A stretch of DNA of 10,462 nt from Deltaproteobacteria bacterium. Its GTDB lineage: Bacteria; Desulfobacterota; Desulfobacteria; Desulfobacterales; BuS5. The translations under genes and the position numbers were made by a program. Below, in pieces: positions 1-5,594 of the stretch; positions within the stretch are counted from its first letter, which is position 1, and every line of letters starts with the position of its first letter. Where the stretch lies: contig JAGGWL010000362.1 in the NCBI GenBank assembly GCA_021157555.1, forward strand, positions 1 to 10,462, written 5' to 3'. The notes beneath the pieces were generated by a model that saw only the letters and a program-made list of their open reading frames with translations, searched no databases and had not been told where the DNA came from.

Positions 1-1251
1 AACTTTTTTGATATTTTCTACCAGTCCATGCACAGGAATAGAAATTTGATTTTTGGTATTCATGTTTCTCATTATCACTGTGCCCTGCTTTAATTCATCT
101 TCCCCAACTATCAGAACATGTGCTGCTCTAAGCCGGTTGGCCCGTTTCATCTGGCTTTTAAGGCTTCGATCGTTTAAATTCAACTCGGTTCTGATTCCTT
201 CCAGACTCAGGTGAGATGCCCATTCCAGAGCGGTTGTTCGGATAGACTCGCCAAGCGCAGCTATAAAAATTTCAGGATGCTGTAAAAAATTATCGCTTTC
301 GGCAATCTTGATTTCTGCCAGCCTGTCCAGTCCTATGGCAAAACCAATGGCAGGATGATCAGGACCGCCAAGCGCCTTCAGCAGACCGTCATATCTGCCT
401 CCTCCAGCCACAGCACTCTGGGCTCCTAAAGAACCGGTTTGCATCTCGAAAGTTGTTCTGGTGTAATAATCAAGTCCTCTTACCAGATTTTTATCCACAA
501 CATATGGTATTTTAAGGCTTTTAAGGGTTTTTTTAACAGTATTAAAATGCTCTTTACATTCAGGGCATAAAAAATCAAGTATTGCCGGGGCGTTTGACAT
601 GGCCTCTCTGCAAGTCGGCACCTTGCAATCGAGGACCCTTAAGGGATTTCTTTTATGCCTTCTTATGCAATCAGAACAGAGTTTATCAGATACCGATGAA
701 AGCAGAGTTGAAAGTGCTTTTTTGAATCCAGGCCTGCACTCAGGACAACCAAGTGAATTTATATGAGTTACAATATCCGCAACATTAAGTTTTGAAAAAA
801 TTGTTGCCAGCATAAAGATTAACTGGGCATCTATCAAGGGGGAAGCAATGCCGAAGACTTCGGCATTAATCTGATAGAATTGCCTGTATCTGCCCTTTTG
901 AGGCCTTTCTCTTCTGAACATAGGCCCTATTGAATAAATTTTTTGGACAGGATCTTTTGCATAAAGTTTATGCTGAATATAAGCTCTAACTACAGATGCC
1001 GTTGCTTCCGGCCGCATGGTAAGCAAATCGCCTTTTCTGTCCGGAAAGGTGTACATTTCCTTTTCGACTATATCTGTGTCTGCTCCAATACTCCTTGCGA
1101 ACAGTTCGGAACGTTCCAGAACAGGCAGTCTGATCTCTTTAAAACCAAAGTTTTCAAAAATATCCTGGGCGGTTTTTTCTATATGCTGCCAAAGTTCAGT
1201 TTCTCCAGGAAGAATATCTTTAAATCCTCTGATTATTTGTATCGTTGTCAT
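1..1251 (-). CDS. hisS: Histidyl-tRNA synthetase, 3' end cut by window edge
   Basis: Class II aminoacyl-tRNA synthetase that charges tRNA-His with histidine in the cytoplasm. The frame is open for 417 codons, from ATG at 1251 down to position 1. Bacterial HisRS is about 420 residues, so only the last few are missing. N-terminal IRGFKDILP and RPEATASVVRAY (residues 80-91) are typical. Class II motif 2 is FRRERPQKGRYRQFYQ (113-128). The histidine-specific motif RGLDYYTRTTFE is at 258-269, and AVAGGGRYDGLLKALGG at 280-296. The anticodon-binding domain follows, with LNLNDRSLKSQMKRA near the end. A GAGGT ribosome site precedes the start. Residues 169-232 carry an unusually Cys-rich insertion (C169/C172, C192/C195, C209, C214, C229/C232), a possible metal site. 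The gene is divergent from the Nudix gene. The family assignment is essentially certain. Confidence 0.97.
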   Translation of the reverse strand, partial: MTTIQIIRGFKDILPGETELWQHIEKTAQDIFENFGFKEIRLPVLERSELFARSIGADTDIVEKEMYTFPDRKGDLLTMRPEATASVVRAYIQHKLYAKDPVQKIYSIGPMFRRERPQKGRYRQFYQINAEVFGIASPLIDAQLIFMLATIFSKLNVADIVTHINSLGCPECRPGFKKALSTLLSSVSDKLCSDCIRRHKRNPLRVLDCKVPTCREAMSNAPAILDFLCPECKEHFNTVKKTLKSLKIPYVVDKNLVRGLDYYTRTTFEMQTGSLGAQSAVAGGGRYDGLLKALGGPDHPAIGFAIGLDRLAEIKIAESDNFLQHPEIFIAALGESIRTTALEWASHLSLEGIRTELNLNDRSLKSQMKRANRLRAAHVLIVGEDELKQGTVIMRNMNTKNQISIPVHGLVENIKKV

Positions 1252-1292
1252 GTGGTGATTACCTCAAATTTCATCCAAGAATAAATCTAAAT

Positions 1293-1322
1293 AAAATATT
1301 CTGAAAAGAATAGATTAGTCAA
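1293..1322 (-). promoter_or_regulatory. Putative sigma70-like promoter of hisS
   Basis: Read on the minus strand, a -35 box TTGACT (1322-1317) is followed after 18 bp by TATTTT (1298-1293), about 42 bp upstream of the hisS ATG. The -35 matches the consensus at 5 of 6 bases and the -10 at 4 of 6. The -35 lies in the left arm of the palindrome at 1319-1340. A small inverted repeat TATTC/GAATA (1297-1312) lies inside the promoter. This is a prediction from consensus match only. Confidence 0.5.
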
Positions 1323-1340
1323 CAAGAATATTTTTGTTGA
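1319..1340. promoter_or_regulatory. 22-bp near-perfect palindrome, candidate operator
   Basis: The left arm TCAACAAGAAT and right arm ATTTTTGTTGA are reverse complements with a single mismatched pair (G1326 against T1333) and no spacer. The outer ends overlap the -35 boxes predicted for hisS (1317-1322, minus strand) and for the Nudix gene (1337-1342, plus strand). A dimeric regulator bound here could control both directions. Part of the symmetry is automatic, because two back-to-back TTGA -35 boxes are themselves inverted repeats, but the match continues through the centre. Confidence 0.45.
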
Positions 1341-1375
1341 TACATCTTTAAACTTATTGATATTATCAATATAAT
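1337..1375 (+). promoter_or_regulatory. Putative promoter(s) of the Nudix-envelope gene unit
   Basis: Two overlapping sigma70-like readings exist. The first is TTGATA (1337-1342) with TATTAT (1361-1366), an 18-bp spacer and 5 of 6 matches in each box. The second is TTTAAA (1347-1352) with a perfect TATAAT (1370-1375) and a 17-bp spacer. Both would start transcription some 35-50 bp upstream of the ATG at 1420. Which is used cannot be decided from the sequence. Confidence 0.5.
1355..1371. promoter_or_regulatory. 17-bp perfect palindrome over the rightward -10 box
   Basis: The arms TATTGATA (1355-1362) and TATCAATA (1364-1371) are exact reverse complements around a single T. The site covers the TATTAT -10 of the rightward promoter, a classic repressor position. 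It is very AT-rich, in an AT-rich intergenic region, so chance symmetry is a real alternative. Confidence 0.35.
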
Positions 1376-1419
1376 AATTAATTTTTATATGAAAGTGCCT
1401 GAAGTAATAGAGACAAGGC

Positions 1420-1944
1420 ATGCTGGTTTATATGGAATTTAGATTTTGTCCTTATTGTGGAAAAGAGTTACAGATAATATCAGATGGCGACAGGAAAAGG
1501 TTGTATTGTAAAGAATGCGCTGTCGTTCATTACAGAAATCCTACTGTTGGGGTTGCGATTATTCTGCTTAAAGAGAATAGACTGCTTCTTGTTAAACGCA
1601 TTGGATCTTATGACGGTAAATGGTGCATACCCTGTGGTCATCTGGAGTGGGATGAAGATGTCAGGGAGGCTGCCAGGCGTGAGTTTAAAGAGGAGACAGG
1701 GCTGGAAGTTGAAATAGGAACGGTTTTTGCGGTTCATTCTAATTTCCATGATCCAAAAAAACAGACTGTAGGTATATGGTTTTTAGGAAAACTAACCGGA
1801 GGAGAGCTTAAACCGGGCTCTGATGCAAGAGAAGTTGCATTTTATTCTGTAGACAACCTTCCAGATGCGATGGCATTCCCTACAGACCGCCTTGTTTGCC
1901 AAAAAATTGCAAAATGTATTGAATCCGGTAATCTGCCCGAATAG
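1420..1944 (+). CDS. Nudix hydrolase with N-terminal zinc ribbon
   Basis: Predicted Mg-dependent pyrophosphohydrolase acting on a nucleoside diphosphate linked to another moiety; the substrate cannot be read from the sequence. The 174-residue protein has an N-terminal zinc ribbon, CPYC (C10, C13) paired with CKEC (C30, C33), then a Nudix domain. The Nudix box is complete at G73-L95: G-x5-E79-x7-R87-E88-F-x-E91-E92-x-G94-L95. The zinc ribbon resembles that of NudC-type and related Nudix proteins, but the protein is shorter than NudC (about 260 residues) and lacks its N-terminal domain. The AAGG at 1415-1418 is only 1 nt from ATG 1420; an in-frame ATG at 1432, immediately before the zinc ribbon, is an alternative start. 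It is the first gene of a four-gene unit, 17 bp before the next gene. Confidence 0.93.
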   Translation: MLVYMEFRFCPYCGKELQIISDGDRKRLYCKECAVVHYRNPTVGVAIILLKENRLLLVKRIGSYDGKWCIPCGHLEWDEDVREAARREFKEETGLEVEIGTVFAVHSNFHDPKKQTVGIWFLGKLTGGELKPGSDAREVAFYSVDNLPDAMAFPTDRLVCQKIAKCIESGNLPE

Positions 1945-1961
1945 TTTGGAAGGTTTTTATA

Positions 1962-2810
1962 ATGAATGTAAATATCAAAAAAATACTGGTTTTGTTATTA
2001 TCTATTACTCTTTTTTTATTCCCTTGCGCACAGACAAGTGCATATATATTACAAGGACCTCATATTCTTCAGTTAACGTTGGAAAATATTGGAAAATCCA
2101 AAGAGCTTTTAGTTGAACAAAAGCTTACAATATTTAGTGGATCTGAAGTTGAAACCCCGGTAGAACTTCATGAAACGGTAAGTTTTTTTCCTCCTGAAAA
2201 GTTTCGCTCAGATATTATCTCTGACAATATACACAGAACAATCATTGCTTCAGAAGGGCATTTCCTCTCTTTAGTCGATGCTAATCTTTCTGAATACTTT
2301 GAAACGGAATTCGATTTATATAAAGATTTTTTTTTATACAATTCAAGAAAACTACTTGAAACAAGATTATCTTTACTGGGTGTGGATATAAATACTTCCA
2401 GCTTTGGACGCTTTGAAGGGAGAACAGCATATGTCCTTGGCGCAACTTATCCGGATGAATCTGTTCCGCAAATCTGGTTTGATAAAAAAACTTTCAGACC
2501 CTTTCGATGGATTGTTATCGGCAAGACCCTTAAAAATTCTGGAGATCATTTTGAAATTCGCTATCATCACTGGCAGAAAAAAGGCAGAATATGGTATCCG
2601 ATGTTTATAGAGTTTTTTCAAAATAATATAAAAGTACGTGAAATTAAAGTGATTAATGTTATCACAAAACCTTCTTTCAAAAAAAATGTTTTTGAGATGG
2701 AGAGTCTAAGGTCTGAGCATATTCCGGTTTTAAATATTGCGGAAGATCAACAAAATGGGGTATCAGAAGTACAAAAAACGATAGAGCGATTTAAAAAAAA
2801 ATATGAATAA
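1962..2810 (+). CDS. Secreted LolA-like (outer-membrane lipoprotein-sorting type) protein
   Basis: A 282-residue exported protein. Residues 1-27 form a signal peptide (Lys-rich start, hydrophobic 9-21, likely cleavage after TSA27). C22 follows F-P and does not fit a lipobox, so a soluble periplasmic protein is more likely than a lipoprotein. The mature part begins with a helix-like segment (HILQLTLENIGKSKELLVEQ), then beta-rich stretches. A pattern near 185-235 (PQIWFDKKTFRPFRWIV, HYHHWQKKGRIWYPMFIE, IKVREIKVINV, FEMESL) recalls the LolA/LolB-type beta-barrel half, where lipid groups are held. This is a fold-level resemblance, not a confident family match. A GGAAGG ribosome site lies 8 nt before the ATG. 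It sits 17 bp after the Nudix gene and 18 bp before the LPP20-like gene, so co-transcription is likely. Nine-base runs of T (2327-2335) and A (2793-2801) lie inside the frame. Confidence 0.75.
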   Translation: MNVNIKKILVLLLSITLFLFPCAQTSAYILQGPHILQLTLENIGKSKELLVEQKLTIFSGSEVETPVELHETVSFFPPEKFRSDIISDNIHRTIIASEGHFLSLVDANLSEYFETEFDLYKDFFLYNSRKLLETRLSLLGVDINTSSFGRFEGRTAYVLGATYPDESVPQIWFDKKTFRPFRWIVIGKTLKNSGDHFEIRYHHWQKKGRIWYPMFIEFFQNNIKVREIKVINVITKPSFKKNVFEMESLRSEHIPVLNIAEDQQNGVSEVQKTIERFKKKYE

Positions 2811-2828
2811 CTTCTTCAAGGAGGTAGC

Positions 2829-3704
2829 ATGATAAAATATTCAATTTCTATTCTTTGTTTTACACTGCTTTTTTTATTAACATCTTCAGCTTATACTGAT
2901 CAGCAGAAAGAAATCATCGAAAATGTAGGGAATGGCAGTATCAACTGGAGCAAGGGTTGTTTAAAAGCCATAGGTATAGGCGCACCACCGGAACATCTAT
3001 ATGGCAAACCAAATGCTCGACCAATGGCTTTAAGAGCGGCCAAACTGGATGCTTTACGCAATCTTCTTGAAGTAACAAAAGGAGTCAGGATTGATTCCAG
3101 TACGATCGTGAAAAATTTTGCGCTTGAACATGACGTGATAGAGTCAAAAGTACATGGAATGGTAATGGGCGCGCAGGTTACCAACAGGGAATATATGTCG
3201 GATGGTTCTGTTGAGGTAACAATGCTTATGAGTCTGCACGGAGGTTTTTCTCAGCTTGTGCTTCCTGCTGATATTAAACAGATAGTGACTGTAATGCCGG
3301 TTACAACTAATCAGGATTCTGTTTTGAGCCCTAATAAAAGTTCTAATTTTAAAAACAATTCAGAAAAATATACAGGCCTGATAGTCGATACCAGGGGTAT
3401 TAGCGTAAAGCCTGCAATGTCTATCGTTATTCTTGATGAAAATGATCAGGAGATTTATGGAACCGCCTTTGTAAGCCGTGAGTTTGCAGTACAAAAAGGT
3501 ATGTGCGGATATGTAAAAAACCCTGAAAGTGCCCGTAATGATCCGAGAGTTAAAGGCAATCCTTTAACCGTAAAAGGATTAAGAACAAAAGGAGACGGGC
3601 AATCTGATATTGTAATAAGTAATGCCGATGCATCAAGAATCCAAAGTTTTTATGAACATCTGGCGTTTTTTAAAGAATGCCGTGTAATTATTATAACAGA
3701 TTAA
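2829..3704 (+). CDS. LPP20-family-like secreted envelope protein
   Basis: A 291-residue exported protein with a signal peptide of about 21 residues (hydrophobic 5-19, cleavage near TSSA). Residues 31-145 match the LPP20-type pattern I know: GSINWSKGCLKAIGIGAPP, then ARPMALRAAKLDALRNLLEVTKGVRID (63-89), a VIESKVHGMVMGAQV segment and a DGSVEVTMLMSL strand. The family is named after Helicobacter Lpp20, a lipoprotein; this copy has no lipobox Cys, so it is probably soluble. The C-terminal half (182-291) is a second conserved module, containing YTGLIVDTRGISVKPAMS, YGTAFVSREFAVQKGM, VKGLRTKGDGQSDIVISNADA and a final KECRVIIITD strand. The molecular role is not known to me. A strong AAGGAGGT ribosome site lies at 2818-2825. 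It is followed 18 bp later by the FecR-domain gene. Confidence 0.8.
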   Translation: MIKYSISILCFTLLFLLTSSAYTDQQKEIIENVGNGSINWSKGCLKAIGIGAPPEHLYGKPNARPMALRAAKLDALRNLLEVTKGVRIDSSTIVKNFALEHDVIESKVHGMVMGAQVTNREYMSDGSVEVTMLMSLHGGFSQLVLPADIKQIVTVMPVTTNQDSVLSPNKSSNFKNNSEKYTGLIVDTRGISVKPAMSIVILDENDQEIYGTAFVSREFAVQKGMCGYVKNPESARNDPRVKGNPLTVKGLRTKGDGQSDIVISNADASRIQSFYEHLAFFKECRVIIITD

Positions 3705-3722
3705 GGAAACGGAAGAGGCAAA

Positions 3723-4517
3723 ATGCGGTTTATTAATTTCAAAATAATCTGTTTTTTGTGGCTGATCTTATTTCTTTTTCCTGCCATACAACTTGTTTCA
3801 AGCTGTGCTGCAAAAGTGAATAGCCAGGATGGAAAAGCCCTTGTGACTTTGCTTGAAGGAAAGGCTTTTAGAATTATAAAAGCCACAACTCGGCTGTTAC
3901 CTTTAACTCAAGGTGATTATGTATATCAAGATGATCAGGTAAAGACGGAGCAGGACTCAAAACTGGAGTTAAAACTTCCGGACGGAAGTTTTATCCGCTT
4001 TGATGAATCGACAACATTTAAACTTGCATCTGTTCTTTATATTAAAAAGGACAAAGAACGTAATATTAATGTCCGCATGATTCTTGGTAAAACATGGGCA
4101 AAAGTAACCAGGTTGTTTGGAAAAAAAGGAGGTTTTGCGATCTCTACCAAGACCGCTGTGGCAGGTGTCCGTGGTACTGTTTGTCGGGTTAATGTGCGAA
4201 AGGATGATTCAGTAACTGTAAAAGTTTATTGGGGTGAGATTCTTGTGCAAAAACTTAAAGATAAAGAAAAGGCACAAGAATCGACGAAACAAATCGGCAA
4301 AATAACAAAACCGACAAGGGTTTCGGGGCCTTATCCAGTACCTGGACCACATTCTGTTTCTATTGAAGAATGGGCTTATATATTAAAATCTATGCAGCAG
4401 ATAAAAATAAACCGGGATGGGTCAGCAGAAAATCCAACCACTTTTACGAATGAGGAAGACAGAAACAACTGGGTAGACTGGAATAAAAAGCGGGATGCGG
4501 CGATGGAGCAAAAATAA
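3723..4517 (+). CDS. FecR-domain exported protein, possible lipoprotein
   Basis: A 264-residue protein with an N-terminal export signal (hydrophobic 8-24). VSSC28 fits the loose lipobox pattern, so lipid attachment at C28 is possible; plain signal-peptidase cleavage nearby is the alternative. Residues 42-175 are a FecR-like beta domain: VTLLEGKAFRI, a GDYVYQDDQVKTEQDSKLELKLPDG pattern, IRFDESTTFKL and the hallmark TAVAGVRGTVCRVNV (144-158), ending VKVYWGEILVQ. Classical FecR is an anti-sigma factor working with FecI and the FecA receptor. Neither partner is encoded here and no cytoplasmic anti-sigma segment precedes the membrane region, so a structural or surface role is more likely. The charged C-terminal tail (ENPTTFTNEEDRNNWVDWNKKRDAA) is not recognised. 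A GGAAGAGG ribosome site sits at 3711-3718. It is the last gene of the four-gene unit. Confidence 0.85.
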   Translation: MRFINFKIICFLWLILFLFPAIQLVSSCAAKVNSQDGKALVTLLEGKAFRIIKATTRLLPLTQGDYVYQDDQVKTEQDSKLELKLPDGSFIRFDESTTFKLASVLYIKKDKERNINVRMILGKTWAKVTRLFGKKGGFAISTKTAVAGVRGTVCRVNVRKDDSVTVKVYWGEILVQKLKDKEKAQESTKQIGKITKPTRVSGPYPVPGPHSVSIEEWAYILKSMQQIKINRDGSAENPTTFTNEEDRNNWVDWNKKRDAAMEQK

Positions 4518-4523
4518 TGAGAA

Positions 4524-4603
4524 GTTATTCCCAATTACAAAAATTTTCGACCTTTGCGGGTAGATTTTAGTGGAGTATTATACCATTCAGTAATTGGAAC
4601 AAC
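4524..4603. repeat. 80-bp stretch bounded by imperfect inverted repeats
   Basis: GTTATTCCCAATTAC (4524-4538) and GTAATTGGAACAAC (4590-4603) are reverse complements apart from one missing base and one mismatch, separated by 51 nt. It begins 7 bp after the stop codon of the FecR-domain gene. It could be a long-stem RNA structure at the 3' end of that transcript or a small MITE-like insertion; no target-site duplication is evident. Confidence 0.35.
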
Positions 4604-4781
4604 TTGAACAACAGGAACTATTTCCTAAGCCTGTTGCAGACCATTCCAAATCCATTTCTCCTTGACATAATCATACTTATTGTATATTGGTCATAAGATA
4701 ATTTATCATGTGAAATTATTTATGTAGAAATAGGCGTCCATCATTTCCTGATTTATCTTTTTTTAATGTTGGTTCTGCCTG

Positions 4782-4835
4782 GTTCCCATGTTCCAGCGTG
4801 GGAATCCCATATGGTATGTATTCCCACTCTGGAAC
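4782..4835. repeat. Inverted repeat with 16-bp arms around a 14-nt loop
   Basis: GTTCCAGCGTGGGAAT (4790-4805) and ATTCCCACTCTGGAAC (4820-4835) are reverse complements with one mismatch. A further GTTCCCA just upstream (4782-4788) can pair with TGGGAA (4799-4804), giving an alternative nested hairpin. There is no U-tract after the right arm and it lies upstream of a gene, so it is not a normal terminator. From memory it resembles dispersed GTTCCCACGC-type repeats of environmental bacteria. Confidence 0.6.
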
Positions 4836-4907
4836 AAGAAGTGCTAAAAATATAAATTAAATGATTCCTATAAACCTATCTATTTCAATTCATTATTGAT
4901 TCAGGGA

Positions 4908-5432
4908 ATGACTGATAAAAATATGCTAATAAATCTTTTGGAAAAACATAAAACTAAAATTATTGACAAATGGATTGAATGTCTTCGGAACTCATATTCA
5001 GGCGAAACCGCTAAATTTCTCAAATCACAAAATGATCCGTTCGCAAATCCGGTTGGCAATACCATCTCAACTGGTTTGGCAGGTTTGTTTGAACTTATAC
5101 TTAAAGAAGCAGAGCCGAATGCAATAAAATCAATTCTCGACCCAGTCTTGAGAATCAGAGCGATTCAAAGCTTTACGCCATCCCAGGCAACAGATTTTTT
5201 ATTTTCCCTGAAAAAAATTATAAAAGAAGTTCTTGGAAACGAAATTTTACAGAATAAAAAAGATATAGATGAGTGGTTTGTTTTTGAAATAAAGATTGAC
5301 CAACTTATTCAAACAGGGTTTGATATCTATATGGAATGTATAACAAAGCTCTACGAGCTTAAGGCTACGGAAATGAAAAAAAGAACATTCAGCGCATTTG
5401 AGCGGGCTGGATTAGTTAAAGATAATACATAA
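4908..5432 (+). CDS. Stand-alone RsbRD_N-domain protein next to dsrM
   Basis: A soluble, mostly helical protein of 174 residues with no signal peptide or membrane segment. It matches the RsbRD N-terminal domain pattern: an N-terminal helix LINLLEKHKTKIIDKWIE (7-23), the conserved FANPVGNTISTGLAGLFELI (45-64), then LRIRAIQSFTPSQATDFLFSLKKIIKE (81-107), and a long final helix to residue 160. In RsbR-type stressosome proteins such a domain is the sensory part, joined to a STAS domain; here STAS is absent. I recall similar genes directly upstream of dsrM in sulfate-reducing Desulfobacterota, which supports both the call and the lineage. Its function there is unknown to me. The ATG at 4908 is preferred; a TTG four codons earlier (4896) and an ATG at 4923 are alternatives, and no start has a well-spaced ribosome site. 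A 162-bp gap separates it from dsrM. Confidence 0.85.
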   Translation: MTDKNMLINLLEKHKTKIIDKWIECLRNSYSGETAKFLKSQNDPFANPVGNTISTGLAGLFELILKEAEPNAIKSILDPVLRIRAIQSFTPSQATDFLFSLKKIIKEVLGNEILQNKKDIDEWFVFEIKIDQLIQTGFDIYMECITKLYELKATEMKKRTFSAFERAGLVKDNT

Positions 5433-5581
5433 AAAAAAGCCGGGTCTATTTTATTAACCAAGTATATTATTAATCAGGCTTTAATGTACAAGATTTTTTT
5501 ATAGTATTAAGTTATACCGGCATCTTATGACAGGTCTTGCGACTCTTGAAAAAAATCTTGATATTTTAAAGTGCAGAAAGC

Positions 5582-5586
5582 GAGGT
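5582..5586 (+). promoter_or_regulatory. Ribosome binding site that fixes the dsrM start
   Basis: GAGGT lies 8 nt before the ATG at 5595. It supports that start over the in-frame GTG at 5571, which has no purine-rich site and would add eight residues ahead of the first membrane helix. Confidence 0.7.
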
Positions 5587-5594
5587 GTTATTAC

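Larger units (their letters stand above)
4518..4907. other. Gene-free stretch with several inverted repeats
   Basis: No credible coding frame is seen on either strand in these 390 bp. It holds an imperfect inverted repeat at 4524-4603, a GAACAAC direct repeat (4597-4603, 4606-4612), an AT-rich inverted repeat ATAATTT/AAATTAT with an 8-nt loop (4698-4719), and the 16-bp inverted repeat at 4790-4835. A TTGACA (4662-4667) is followed by TATATT after only 15 bp, so it is a weak promoter candidate for the downstream gene. No clear terminator with a U-tract follows the FecR-domain gene. Confidence 0.7.

Noticed and set aside
943..1284. Open frames on the plus strand opposite hisS
   Set aside because: They are antisense to the well-conserved hisS frame, have no ribosome site and show no family resemblance.
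1480..1749. Minus-strand frame inside the Nudix gene
   Set aside because: Shadow of the Nudix frame, which has complete zinc-ribbon and Nudix motifs.
3723..4517. Classical FecR anti-sigma factor of a FecI/FecR/FecA signalling system
   Set aside because: No sigma factor or TonB-dependent receptor gene is present and the protein starts with an export signal instead of a cytoplasmic anti-sigma domain.
4662..4688. TTGACA followed by TATATT as a promoter for the RsbRD_N gene
   Set aside because: The spacer is only 15 bp and the site is about 220 bp from the start codon, so it is too weak to list as a feature.
5436..5482. AAAGCC/GGCTTT pairing after the RsbRD_N gene as a terminator
   Set aside because: A 6-bp stem with a 35-nt loop and no U-tract does not make a convincing intrinsic terminator.
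5571..5594. GTG start giving a longer DsrM
   Set aside because: The ATG at 5595 has GAGGT at the right distance; the GTG has none.
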